Position numbers and translations under genes: made by a program | In this document: one piece after another, positions 42,201 through 51,120 of the stretch | Position numbering within the stretch: position 1 is the stretch's first letter | Layout of the letters: each line of letters starts with the position of its first letter | Notes under the pieces: generated by a model | What the model was told of the DNA's origin: nothing | Databases searched by the model: none | Seen by the model: the letters and a program-made list of their open reading frames with translations, nothing else | NCBI RefSeq assembly: GCF_910592395.1 | Contig: NC_088322.1 | Coordinates: 124,001 to 188,000 of the forward strand | DNA length: 64,000 bases | Direction: 5' to 3' | DNA from: Lineus longissimus | Lineage: Eukaryota; Nemertea; Pilidiophora; Heteronemertea; Lineidae

Positions 42201-45200
42201 AGTAAAGACGCTTACCCAACATGTCGGCACACGTTTTACTTTCTATTGTGTGGTACAGCGAGTACAAGGCCTTTGCCACAACTAGCTTGACGATTTTGTT
42301 GTCACGCGAATAGACTGTGATCAACACCTCCAATTCGTAGTGAACGCCACGTTTTAGTTTGTTTCGTTTTATGTACTCCATGGTCAACATACCGGTCATA
42401 CCTACGTCTCTCTGCATAATGACTCTCGGGTACATGTTGGTAGCATCGATACACACGCACGGCACTGTTATGACGCTTTTCACACCGCCACGGATTCCAC
42501 CTGGGTACTTTAGGAATTCAAAGTGTTTCATTGGATCGTATACAAACTTTTTATTGTTCATCTCCTCCTCGGTGATCTTTCGCACTGTACCCGGCATGAC
42601 GATGCGATCGTACCATGTATCGTTGTCGGCCAGCACCGAACTGACCAGTGCCATCGGTCCGTTTTCGTACACGATTCGGAGGGGTTGAATGGTTTTCATG
42701 CACACGGAAGTATTAAAGTTTACCGAGTCGATTTCCACAAATATCATTGCCGTCAATATGGTGTCGAGCAGGTTGTACTGTACAATGACGTCCGTGTCAC
42801 CCTTTTCATAAGTTCCGAATAGATTGGTGTATTTTACTCGTTCGTCGTCTAGTTTGGTCACGCCAAGTCTGCGTTTTGATGCGGTGGAGAGTTCGGTCAT
42901 TTTCGAGGCCGTGTCGGCCACCAATGGCATAGTGTCTACCACGATGTTGTTATTGACCGCTATGTGTTTAATGTGACGGAAGATGTCGTTTAGACCTTGA
43001 ACTCCCTCTATCTGTTCAGTAGATAGTGGTGGTGTTGGATCTGTTGTCGAATCTGCTGTTGTTGTATCTTGAGAAGCATCATCGTGGACAAAACACAAAT
43101 CGTCGTCTTCGGTACAGTAGTTGTACAACAAACCGTCATAATCATCATAAGATTGCTCTCTGGTGAAACATGTAGTAGAAGCAGTAGTAGTAGTAGTAGT
43201 AGTAGTAGCTGTTTCGTCGGTGGAGACATTGGTGTTGGTGTCCACTCTGTGACGTTTCGTTCGTGGATGACTACCGGAGGACTTGCGTTTTTTTCCACCG
43301 CTGCTACTGCTGCTACTACAAAAACTGTCAGAATTGTTGTTCCCACTGAAAAAAAACGATACAAAGTTGGCCGAGTCTTTGTGAATCGAAGAGCTCCTCA
43401 CCTCTGCCAGTCTGTCTGAAATACCGGCAACAATTCGTCTATTCGATCTAAGTTTCTCCCATTCTTTGTTTCGTTTGTCGATCATTCTCTGCTGTTCGGT
43501 GCCGTTTATTCGGAACACCAGTTTAGAATTGCTATCCATTCTGTGTGAGAAACTCAGTGTGAACGCATTGTTGAATCGGGACATTGGTCGCCATTTGTTA
43601 TCTTGTTTAGATTTAAAATCTACAACATATTCTTTGGGTTCCACATGACCCATGTAGGGACACACTTCACGCAGTCTATTTTCTAGTACCATCCAATCGA
43701 AACGTGTAGAGTTGAAGCCCAAGTGTAGATGCGCCTCCCTCATGTAGGCGATTAGTCTCACTATCAACTCGGCTTCGGTGTTGCACAGGACTACGAAGAA
43801 GGTCTTGTTCGGTACTAAATTTAATTCAAATTCTCGTGTAAACTTACTTCTCCCATCTGCTGCTGCGTCCTCATCGGGTTTGCCTTTTATGTGTTCCAAT
43901 ATGCCTTTGGTTATAGCTTCGAGATCACATCGTCCACCCGTACTCAACAGTGGCGGAGGTTGACCGTCTTTACCATTGGGTGGTCTGACTAGAAACACGA
44001 GGTGTTCTTGGAAGGTAGGCTTACCGGTCAGTGGATTCTTCTCGTGGTTAAATTTGGTGACCGCTGCGCTTATGATCATGTCGCACTGGGTGACGGGCAG
44101 TGTATATTGACCGTAGCTCGTCTCCAAATCGACACTGACACACTCTTGGTTTTTTGTGATGTTGTTGCCAATCTCTTCGCGCAGTTGTTCGCGCTTGTCT
44201 TTTGCCTCACCACTGATGCTTACCATTTCGTGAACAAAATGAGTGAATTTATCATCGTCTCCGTTCAAATCTAGATCATCCCTGAGTGCGTGAAGGATCA
44301 GTGATTTAAAGTCTTCTTCCCACGATACAACAAACCGACGGGAGGATGCGACATCATCGGTGATAGCATCTTCTTCTTCGTCAACAGCAGCAGCAGACGG
44401 TGAAAACTTTTGTTCAAACTTTTTGTGCATGATATAACCGGCAACCTTTTTCGCGAATGATTTCACTGCGTTGGTGTTCATTATGTACCTGTCTACGTCG
44501 TTGTCAGATACGACGGGTGATAAAGGAGTGGCCATCGAGAGACTCTGTGCGATGCTATTACGGAGATCGGTTTCGACCAATTTCAATTCTTGTTCATATG
44601 CTTTTTGCATTTCTTCATCTGTCTCTTCGTTGCTTAAGTTGTACCAATATTCCGGAATCACGTGCGTATCATCGTCATAGTGTACCTCTTCGTTGTCGAG
44701 CGGGTTGTTGTCACTCTGTACGTGACATTTGACAATCAACTGTTCAATTTGAGCTCGTAAATTTCTTAGTATCTCTGCCTTCTCATCATTAACATCATCG
44801 GCATCATCATCATCATCATGATCATCATTAACATAATCCCGACGACTACCATTACCTATCTCGATGCATCGCTCGGTGTGTGGAAATTCAACATCTTTGA
44901 AATACACATGCGTTTCAAAGTACTTGATGCGATCGTCGTCTTCTTCTTCTTCTTGTTCGACATCCATACGCGTAACAGTAGCGGAGGCGTTGGCGGCGGT
45001 GGCGGCGGCGGTGGCATATCTGGAGGTGAAAAACGAAGTTGAAATTGCATTATCATTGGAGTTGTCCGACAAATGCTTTGGTGTGCTACTCGATGAAGTC
45101 GGTGGTGTGTTGTTATTCCGGTTGTTGATAATGCACCAGTTACGATCCCATGACTCACATTCGTGAATCGGAATGTATTCATCCACACTGTTTTCTGCTT

Positions 45201-45975
45201 CCCCTATTCTTCTTCTTCTCCTCATGATCCCGAGCGGTTTGTAATTTTTCGAGACCATGAATCTCGTGAAGCCAGAAATGGCCGTATCGTGCACTTCTGG
45301 AGTGAAGATCGAAGACAAGTAGGCGTCATTTTCCAGTTTTTCCAGTAGTTTGTGGGGACTCGGGCCTTTGCCGGTACAGTATAACTTAATAGCGTGCTTC
45401 GGACCACATACAGCTCGGCGATATGTTCTAACCACTGTTAACTTTGCGTCCACTATACCGGTCAGATAACCACCCCGTGGGCCCCGAAGATAATTGACTA
45501 ACGTGATTAGGGCGTTCGTTTCGACAAAGTCAAGTGCTAGAGTTTCATTTTTGAAACGTAGGAATATCGCTTTTCTGGGGCCGTAAAAATTGACGAACAT
45601 CGACCTGTGGCCATTGATGATGGTCTTACCTGGTGTCAATCGTCTGCATTCTATTACGATCGGATGCGAAAATAGTTGCGTGTCCGAATGGAGACCATCG
45701 ATTCTACTGCGTTCGAGGTGTTGTTTTTCTCTGATGCACCGGTTTAAAATATTTCGTGGTATAGACGTGACGTTACATATTGCTGCGTTTCGTTTATCGT
45801 TGTGCACCAGAGACTCTTCTTGGAATATATTAGCATAGCACATAATTTTCTCCTCGTCATCAACGCTACTGTTGATGGTGAGACTACTACTAGCATTCAA
45901 TCTATCTAACCAGTATCGTTTCTCGACCTCTACAGTTTCTCTACTGGTCGGTGCACCTTTGAAGCGGGTGTACAT
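39268..45975 (-). CDS. Family-B DNA polymerase, nimavirus type
   Basis: The longest frame starts at ATG 46074, but TA-rich blocks at 46013-46031 lie downstream of that codon, so the ATG at 45975 is preferred; it gives 2,235 residues. Exonuclease motifs: VSVDLET near residue 617, GFNSTRFDW near 752 and VQYNLLDT near 1063. Polymerase motifs: CIDATNMYP (motif A) near 1176, KLLLNIIYGFCG (motif B) near 1287 and NSDTDSD (motif C) near 1332, so the catalytic Asp residues are present. Low-complexity inserts (Asp, Ser, Thr, Ala) lie in the N-terminal and C-terminal parts. Other family-B viral polymerases are about 1,000-1,200 residues; the doubled length matches white spot syndrome virus. It copies the viral genome in the nucleus. 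The frame appears intact. Confidence 0.92.
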   Translation of the reverse strand: MYTRFKGAPTSRETVEVEKRYWLDRLNASSSLTINSSVDDEEKIMCYANIFQEESLVHNDKRNAAICNVTSIPRNILNRCIREKQHLERSRIDGLHSDTQLFSHPIVIECRRLTPGKTIINGHRSMFVNFYGPRKAIFLRFKNETLALDFVETNALITLVNYLRGPRGGYLTGIVDAKLTVVRTYRRAVCGPKHAIKLYCTGKGPSPHKLLEKLENDAYLSSIFTPEVHDTAISGFTRFMVSKNYKPLGIMRRRRRIGEAENSVDEYIPIHECESWDRNWCIINNRNNNTPPTSSSSTPKHLSDNSNDNAISTSFFTSRYATAAATAANASATVTRMDVEQEEEEDDDRIKYFETHVYFKDVEFPHTERCIEIGNGSRRDYVNDDHDDDDDADDVNDEKAEILRNLRAQIEQLIVKCHVQSDNNPLDNEEVHYDDDTHVIPEYWYNLSNEETDEEMQKAYEQELKLVETDLRNSIAQSLSMATPLSPVVSDNDVDRYIMNTNAVKSFAKKVAGYIMHKKFEQKFSPSAAAVDEEEDAITDDVASSRRFVVSWEEDFKSLILHALRDDLDLNGDDDKFTHFVHEMVSISGEAKDKREQLREEIGNNITKNQECVSVDLETSYGQYTLPVTQCDMIISAAVTKFNHEKNPLTGKPTFQEHLVFLVRPPNGKDGQPPPLLSTGGRCDLEAITKGILEHIKGKPDEDAAADGRSKFTREFELNLVPNKTFFVVLCNTEAELIVRLIAYMREAHLHLGFNSTRFDWMVLENRLREVCPYMGHVEPKEYVVDFKSKQDNKWRPMSRFNNAFTLSFSHRMDSNSKLVFRINGTEQQRMIDKRNKEWEKLRSNRRIVAGISDRLAEVRSSSIHKDSANFVSFFFSGNNNSDSFCSSSSSSGGKKRKSSGSHPRTKRHRVDTNTNVSTDETATTTTTTTTASTTCFTREQSYDDYDGLLYNYCTEDDDLCFVHDDASQDTTTADSTTDPTPPLSTEQIEGVQGLNDIFRHIKHIAVNNNIVVDTMPLVADTASKMTELSTASKRRLGVTKLDDERVKYTNLFGTYEKGDTDVIVQYNLLDTILTAMIFVEIDSVNFNTSVCMKTIQPLRIVYENGPMALVSSVLADNDTWYDRIVMPGTVRKITEEEMNNKKFVYDPMKHFEFLKYPGGIRGGVKSVITVPCVCIDATNMYPRVIMQRDVGMTGMLTMEYIKRNKLKRGVHYELEVLITVYSRDNKIVKLVVAKALYSLYHTIESKTCADMLGKRLYFKALMNEETDPFKKENYDRNQKAYKLLLNIIYGFCGVNWSVIAALVTMYGRGQTERMARLWQEKWGEKICNSDTDSDFLLMCTEDEFRDIHKFVERLQLSPRSSTKLIMDRIVRVTQDFLDFANAGQEPSKFLLEKMFHNGTVCQGPKNYCGFKLEPTGKDSYRVSFQKAGLPGMKKTSTEIKTKLQFCNMHLLLNRDPDGALQFGDTLYDLGYRTILIEEVIVAIQKRMCDEVDQLKAAGERRAVREKLAEIKRFENNKSTLRNELASGLMTLDVTMVQGKEKVGDMQKCNTIATKAAKLECRKQDIPADKAPMYVVLTRSCQAQITGVEETFLDTILSNCPMEKRENQRKRERRRHVEKLTSASLTKFHESMIGHPDRYGFRFTANQYNSARKMREKIKQMETCRDNLLNKTTSTCGGNSIEHETKRLLLSSSSSSPPLVQQHGCCGGTSIPRSEQIRNNRKQTMKNDLSNRALRYMNTYTENRDRVTLEVMTDPHYAISRFSDFPKPTESAAAAAAAAASTTKTAPISDSFIRKQCIRFNKRHPNEVQSDTIKQYHINIRAEATHRTVDLWAVYVNAKCTFRWYVISTKDAKLYTIKDGSNRMGAFLINTIEYYDTKDRAVPSTAVVELYPNYNSWCDERIRLSYDREDGVNKYYIIDMHKYRVQTRSTPFITDTVNNDSELVNKDSFCPNRQNGFAFECAGKQLHDTLVGFQSLDSKSPLPNKVYRIVQFSPVANSTRVKVNTTTCDISKKRHHNQERTSANKTSTKRIYFDNNNAQLNKVLTNCKIVRDDDRQQQRWVWSHDGGLSVYLNEILHAMKKMDKWLYKSDRCVRLVFYNDIMELNISCRKKIDHDGLSVVHQIPITHYNHGRRDEQCYGKLMKPSNDDIYVLNNAMKKQKPVANLPAPLTHQSAQPLTTSHSNSSDKHIVIDDDGNDQDFLLPSASEVVSLSSLMTKHKKTGKNFIQTNLTFICK

Positions 45976-46012
45976 GATGTTGACCACTCGGCACCACATA
46001 CACACACATACT

Positions 46013-46031
46013 AATATATATACGCATATAT
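46013..46031 (-). promoter_or_regulatory. TATA-like block of the DNA polymerase gene
   Basis: Two TATATA runs within 20 bases, 38-56 bases before the ATG at 45975. A GATACC...GTGTCC variant of the repeated element lies a little further upstream (46065-46082). Confidence 0.5.
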
Positions 46032-46148
46032 ACGAAATACATTGACACAGATGACACCATCCCTGGACACTCATTAGGTATCTACATCATAATCAATAGA
46101 CATAATGAAACAAAGATGGTGTTCGTATTGGTGTGCATTTTATTTTAT

Positions 46149-46448
46149 TCATTTTAACGCATTTTTTCTTAAGTTTGATACTTCACCAAGCTTGTCCATC
46201 GTGCTGCCGACCAACATGATCCCTAGTCCCATTACGAATCCGAATGTTAGTATTACCCCAATGATGCACCAACTGACTATGTAGGAGACAGTACACATGT
46301 AATCGGTGGTTTGGACTTGTGTTCCATCACTTGACTGATTGGATGTGGCAACATTGGCCGCCATCACTATCCATACGAATGTAGTGATGATAGGTACAGT
46401 TGGCATCAACATAGACCATCGTTTATAACTCTGAAATTTGCATTTCAT
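46149..46448 (-). CDS. Small two-pass membrane protein, 99 residues
   Basis: From ATG 46448 the product has two hydrophobic segments, near residues 14-34 and 54-81, joined by a polar Ser/Thr/Gln loop with a possible N-glycosylation site, and a short basic tail. The frame is open further upstream to a GTG at 46559, which would add a Pro-rich segment, but no ATG is present there. Poly(A) signals follow the stop (TTTTATTTTATT on the plus strand at 46140-46151). Small membrane proteins of this sort are common in arthropod virus envelopes; no family is recognised. It lies between the polymerase promoter and the membrane protein gene at 46572. Confidence 0.65.
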   Translation of the reverse strand: MKCKFQSYKRWSMLMPTVPIITTFVWIVMAANVATSNQSSDGTQVQTTDYMCTVSYIVSWCIIGVILTFGFVMGLGIMLVGSTMDKLGEVSNLRKNALK

Positions 46449-46571
46449 ACTCTCCACGATGGACCTGTGTCTCGACCACACGTCTCTATTATGGGGGGAA
46501 TTGGATGGTGGTGGTGGCGGCGGGGCTGTGATGGTGTTTTTGGAGACGCGGTAACGCACACTGTTTAGTGA

Positions 46572-47672
46572 TTATCGCATGTTGACTTCGTCTATGATAC
46601 CGTTGTCGTCTTTAGCAGTGATTAACTGCTGTTGTTGGCTACGTGGTCCTGGTGATTTTATCCGTTTATTTAATTGCATGTAGTTTTTTACTCTCGAACC
46701 CAGAATGGCACCGTTCTTCAATGGTTTGTACGAAGTTGACTCGCCGATTATCTTGTCTACGTGTTTTGTCACGATCTGGTCATCGTCCTCTTCGGTGCTG
46801 GTTACACCAATAGGAACAGCTACAAGATCATCAGACTGAACAATTGGGGAATATGAGCGAATAGAGTTGTTATCATTGTCTTCTTGGCTGAGTTCCGCGC
46901 TGCTGCTGCTGCTGCTCTCAGCATCAACATCTTCCTCTTCTTCTTCCTCTTGTTCTTCTTTTTCGGAATAATCATCTGTGGAAGTTATCAAGCGTTGTTT
47001 TTCTTCGGATATCAGTACAGTGGCTGTGGTAGAAGGGTGTTTTGCAACATTGCGTTCAGTTTTTTTGATACTATCATCACTTCCGTTGCGTCTCTTTAAG
47101 ACCTTGGACCTCACAGAGTAGATTAAATGTTTGTAATAGTTGCCTTTTCCGTGTTTCGATTGATAGTGTCGTTCCCATACGTCGTTATCATTCTTTATGG
47201 TGTTTGTGTATATCCACAAAACTCGCAACTCTGTGTACAGAAATTTACTGTACACGCATATCATGGCCGCTAGAATGACCATAGACAGTTGATTAAGGTT
47301 GACCAACCTATCTATACATACTTCTTTAGGTAAATCTTTAACGTTGTGGTAAAAGTATATCTGAACAATGAATGCCACTATAAATACGAGTGTAACTATT
47401 CCGAATACAGTTGAACTTTTCTTCTTTGCTCTCACTTCTTTCTCAACCAGTTTTATATCGTCTACCCGTTCGTAAGAGTATGGGTTGCGAACGAGGAACA
47501 GATTCGGGTCTCTCTCACTGGTGGTAGCAATGACGTCATCACCATCTTCTTCATCATCAAGGTTAGGGTCATCGTTGTCGTCGTCGTCCTCCTCATCGTC
47601 ACCCTTTACCATGGTGGTGTATCTCTGTGGTGGTAATATGGGTTCTACAGCAGCAGTGGTCAAGTGAAGCAT
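46572..47672 (-). CDS. Membrane protein with long acidic tails, 366 residues
   Basis: ATG at 47672; a second ATG at residue 21 is possible. Two hydrophobic segments near residues 88-108 and 124-142 make a hairpin. The N-terminal tail has an Asp/Glu run (GDDEEDDDDNDD) and the long C-terminal tail of over 200 residues has Glu and Ser runs plus Lys/Arg clusters, so both tails are probably on the same, cytoplasmic side. No signal peptide. Composition suggests a phosphorylated, charged virion membrane protein, but no homologue is recognised. It is followed 123 bases later by the start of the 99-residue membrane protein. Confidence 0.75.
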   Translation of the reverse strand: MLHLTTAAVEPILPPQRYTTMVKGDDEEDDDDNDDPNLDDEEDGDDVIATTSERDPNLFLVRNPYSYERVDDIKLVEKEVRAKKKSSTVFGIVTLVFIVAFIVQIYFYHNVKDLPKEVCIDRLVNLNQLSMVILAAMICVYSKFLYTELRVLWIYTNTIKNDNDVWERHYQSKHGKGNYYKHLIYSVRSKVLKRRNGSDDSIKKTERNVAKHPSTTATVLISEEKQRLITSTDDYSEKEEQEEEEEEDVDAESSSSSSAELSQEDNDNNSIRSYSPIVQSDDLVAVPIGVTSTEEDDDQIVTKHVDKIIGESTSYKPLKNGAILGSRVKNYMQLNKRIKSPGPRSQQQQLITAKDDNGIIDEVNMR

Positions 47673-47709
47673 ATCGCTTACAGTTTTAGACTTGATGGCA
47701 GACTTGATG

Positions 47710-47913
47710 TCAGAATGATGTGCACAAAAACAATTGTCCTATCAAAGAATGACTCATTACTTCAACAAAGATATCAATGTCAAATTTGCAGTGTCTGACC
47801 CTTGGCCTCATCATACACTCAGATGCATGATGAAGTAAATATAGAAAACAACAATGAAGACTTTCATCAGTAATTTCTTGCAGGCAGCACTGCATTTCGT
47901 CTGTGCAAGACAT
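47710..47913 (-). CDS. Small Cys-rich ORF, 67 residues (doubtful)
   Basis: ATG at 47913, in the gap between the nuclease-like gene and the membrane protein gene, with no long frame opposite it. The product has eight Cys residues in a hydrophobic context (CCLQ, CCFLYLL). No TATA box or homologue recognised. It may be a chance frame in promoter DNA of the downstream gene. Confidence 0.25.
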   Translation of the reverse strand: MSCTDEMQCCLQEITDESLHCCFLYLLHHASECMMRPRVRHCKFDIDIFVEVMSHSLIGQLFLCTSF

Positions 47914-47956
47914 TGGAACAGTTTGACAATGTCTTTGACGCTAGGAGAAACTTGTA

Positions 47957-48399
47957 TTAGTTGTCGCCCTCATCAACGGTCTCCGTTGCTTTCAATAACT
48001 CTGCATCAGAAACATCACATTCCATCCAGACGTCATCGTGGAGAGATTCACTACCATGCACTTCAACTTTATGGAGCGTGCTGATCGACTGCTGCTGCTG
48101 CGGCTGCTGCTGCTGCTGTTGTTGTTGTTGTTGTTCGTCCGCCAACAAATGATTTTCAACGCATTCGTAATTTGGCGCTAATTCGGACATGCCCCACACA
48201 AATTGTTTTGATTTGCGTGGCAAATAAACGTTGTTTGTACATTGAAGGAACGGCAGTCCAGATTTGGAAAGTGACAAACACTGCGACGGTCCCGGGTCGA
48301 ATATAGACTTTGACATTGTTGATGCCGATTTTGAAATGGTCACGTCGCCCAACACACGCCTCTGCTTTTTTGCGTTGGGTACCAGAGTTTTTGTTGTTT

Positions 48400-48436
<37 letters not shown>

Positions 48437-49394
48437 CATTCTTCTCGGTGTCACAACCACTTTTTCAATTTCATTCTCCCTGTGTTCGCGAATAAAGGCC
48501 GTCTCTCGGGTTTCTACCATATCCTGACTACCGTACTGTGCCGAAAATTGTTCCAACAATAACTTTTCAAATCGACAGACGATTTGATCGTCAAAGTCGA
48601 CCGCAATTGCGTACGCCATACCCATCCTATTAGTGGCTCTCCATCGTTGATCTCTAGACATGTCCTCGAGATTCTCCTTGGTCGCTTTTATTAGAGCTAC
48701 GAATATCGATTGGATCGGTGGATTTTGACGTCCCATCGTAGTTACCTGCTCCAGTATCTGCATACAATACGTACCCTGAGGTACCAGCAGAATGGGTGGA
48801 TTGTCAAAGACCTCTATCAATAGGACGTTGTTCGACAACGAATCAACGTCGAACAGCATACACACAGCTTTGGTTTGACCCGGAAACATGTGAGTCCAAT
48901 GCGTGTGGTCTTTGTCAGGACAGCGAGTCTCTACGTCCAGAGTACACTTGGTACAGTCGTCATTGTTGGCGCCACAGCGTACACCGCAAGCACACTCGAC
49001 ATTGTCCTCTTTGCCGATTTTATAACACGGTGCATATCGGTCCCTGGGCATGTGAATCGAGCCGTACACAGACCGATTCATATCTTTGGCCATCACGAAT
49101 TGATTGGTCTTGTTGAATCCGTTGAACACACCACGATATTTCTTGGGTTCATTGGGCATTTTTCCTGCCACCCTCAACTTCTTTGCCATGGTCGAAATCA
49201 TTCGTTTCCTACGCGTCTCCGCGTCGGATGTGTTCATGATTTCATCAGATTCCTCTTTGGAGATGCTTGGTACACCCATCGTTTTCAATTCAATAATGGC
49301 AATCGTGTTGTTGTTGTTGTTGATAGGTGATAAGGGTGATGATGCTGTTTGACTGGTTGTGTCGTCATCGCTCACGCTAAATATATCATCGTCC

Positions 49395-49425
<31 letters not shown>

Positions 49426-50266
49426 CATCAACTTTGACCAATTTGTTCAAAACCTTGTCAATTCTATCGTTCACCGCATCCATGTATTTCTCACCATTCG
49501 ACTCGTATGTCACGTCGCCGTCCGGTGTACTTGTCATCATGGGAAGACTCTTGTTCATGTACCTACCGCCCAGATGACAGTACAACTTGGCATCGGCAGG
49601 GTTATCGACCAAATGGTCGACAACGTGACCGAACAGCAGGTCGAATGCAATAGCGTGAAAATATGTCCCCGCTGTACTGGCTTGATTGGTTATGAACGAT
49701 TCGTTATTCAGATTGTTGATAACTTTCGAACATTCCTCTCTACATTCTAACGCCGCTTTTGTGCGCATGTATTGTAGAAATTCAGCGTCGGACATTCTAG
49801 ACTCTTGACTAGTTGGATCGGCCGTTTTCAGCCACGTTTGAGGTTGCATCAAATCCTTCCACGTTTTTTTCCACTTGTCGGGATCAGTATGGGAGAGAAC
49901 GTGACGTGCTTCCACAAAGAGTATTCGTTTTGTCCAATTGCAGAAACCCTGGTTGTGAAGTGTACACTCGTGATACGCACGCCACACGCGATTTTCATCT
50001 AACAGTTGTCCGATTTTCTCTCGGTCAACTGTTCGGTTGTAACGCGCCACCGGACCCGCTATATAATCACGTACACATATTCTCAGTGCCTCTCTTAGTC
50101 TACCGTATATGGTGATATAACGACTAGTATTACAAGGGTTTGTTGTGATGTGCGACGCATTTTTATTTATCAATTCGTCAAATTCGACATCTTTCTTTAG
50201 TTGCTCTACGCGTGAATTCGGTAAAGGGTTAGGCTTACATTTTCTTTTGGTACTGTTCGATGACAT
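47957..50266 (-). CDS. Putative PD-(D/E)XK nuclease, 769 residues
   Basis: ATG at 50266, 63 bases after a TATATAAA box. Near residue 245 stands TSTPDGDV and near 325 stands IAIIELKTMG. A Pro-Asp-Gly turn followed by hydrophobic residues and Glu-x-Lys is the active-site signature of PD-(D/E)XK nucleases of the alkaline exonuclease/YqaJ type, which process DNA ends during recombination and maturation of viral genomes. A Gln run and an Asn run lie between the two half-motifs. A Cys/His cluster (CACGVRCG, CTKC) near 420-445 may bind zinc. A Thr run and two Gln runs occur in the C-terminal third. The nuclease call rests on motifs alone and the wide spacing needs a structure-based check. Confidence 0.6.
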
Positions 50267-50328
50267 TTTTACTAGCACTGTTCAATCATCATCAGGATGC
50301 CAATTGACAGTGTGTCAGTACAACCAGC

Positions 50329-50336
50329 TTTATATA
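50329..50336 (-). promoter_or_regulatory. TATA box of the nuclease-like gene
   Basis: TATATAAA read on the minus strand, 63 bases before the ATG at 50266. Confidence 0.65.
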
Positions 50337-50352
50337 CCATTGTCCACAACAT

Positions 50353-50380
50353 CCGGTGTCCAAGTTACTATCCAAGTGTC
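50353..50380 (-). promoter_or_regulatory. GACAC/GGATA element cluster upstream of the nuclease-like gene
   Basis: On the minus strand this reads GACACTTGGATAG then AACTTGGACACCGG, with a further TGTGGACA at 50340-50347, all just upstream of the TATATAAA box. Spacing and content resemble the elements near 59455 and 61183. The cluster overlaps the last codons of the neighbouring gene at 50368. Confidence 0.45.
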
Positions 50381-51120
50381 TCGTCGTCCGAGTCACAACC
50401 CAATGGTCCACTAAACAAAATATCAATTTTCGGCTCAGTGGTACTGTCAGTGGTTGTTTTTGACGATTTTGATCTCGACTTGCTTCGAGTTTTTCCACCA
50501 TTTGCCCGTCTGCCACCAGCACCACTGCTCCTTCTACCATCGCTATATTTATCGGTACGCAACGAAGAATGTGTCTGTTGTGGACGTTCCACCATTTCGG
50601 ATTCTTCTTCTGGTGGTGGTGGTGTCTTTTCTTCAGAACCCTGCTCTACCGTATCGACCACTTTATCGTATTCTTGTTGTTGTTGCACACTGAGTCCACC
50701 ACCGACCGTGACTTCTTCTTCATTCCCTACACCATCACCACCACCATCATCATAGCTATCTGTGCCCAAGATTTCGATGTCCGGTGACGTATTCGGTTTT
50801 GATGAATGGTCGTGTGGTTGTGACGCTTCTGAGGAGGGTGGTAGTGGACCAGATGCCTGTGACCCCATACGTTGTTCGCTAGTCTTTTTGGACACTGCAG
50901 ACAACGCTTTTCCAACAATCGGTGTCGACAGTGGCAATGGGAAATACGTATCACTACTGCCTCTACTCATGGCCTTGCGTACTTTCTCTTCTTCTTTGTC
51001 ACGTCTCTTTATGTACTCTTCTCTTTCATAGCGTTCGATTTGAGTGTGCACGTCTGTCATGGCCGCTTGAAAGCGGGACACTATGTCTTTCACGGCACTC
51101 TGCTCGCTAACGGTAAACAT
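50368..51120 (-). CDS. Charged, Ser/Arg-tailed protein, 250 residues
   Basis: ATG at 51120 lies inside the 3' end of the preceding gene, which stops at 51107, a 14-base overlap in a different frame. The N-terminal 60 residues look helical and charged; the middle is Pro/Ser/Asp-rich with acidic stretches; the end has a basic segment (KTRSKSRSKSSK) that could be a nuclear signal or nucleic-acid-binding tail, followed by an acidic end (CDSDDETLG). No membrane segment. Composition suggests a phosphoprotein. No family is recognised. The overlap suggests coupled expression with the gene at 51107-53410. Confidence 0.7.
   Translation of the reverse strand: MFTVSEQSAVKDIVSRFQAAMTDVHTQIERYEREEYIKRRDKEEEKVRKAMSRGSSDTYFPLPLSTPIVGKALSAVSKKTSEQRMGSQASGPLPPSSEASQPHDHSSKPNTSPDIEILGTDSYDDGGGDGVGNEEEVTVGGGLSVQQQQEYDKVVDTVEQGSEEKTPPPPEEESEMVERPQQTHSSLRTDKYSDGRRSSGAGGRRANGGKTRSKSRSKSSKTTTDSTTEPKIDILFSGPLGCDSDDETLG

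Noticed and set aside
47854-48084. 76-codon plus-strand frame
   Set aside because: It runs opposite the 3' end of the nuclease-like gene and has no supporting features.
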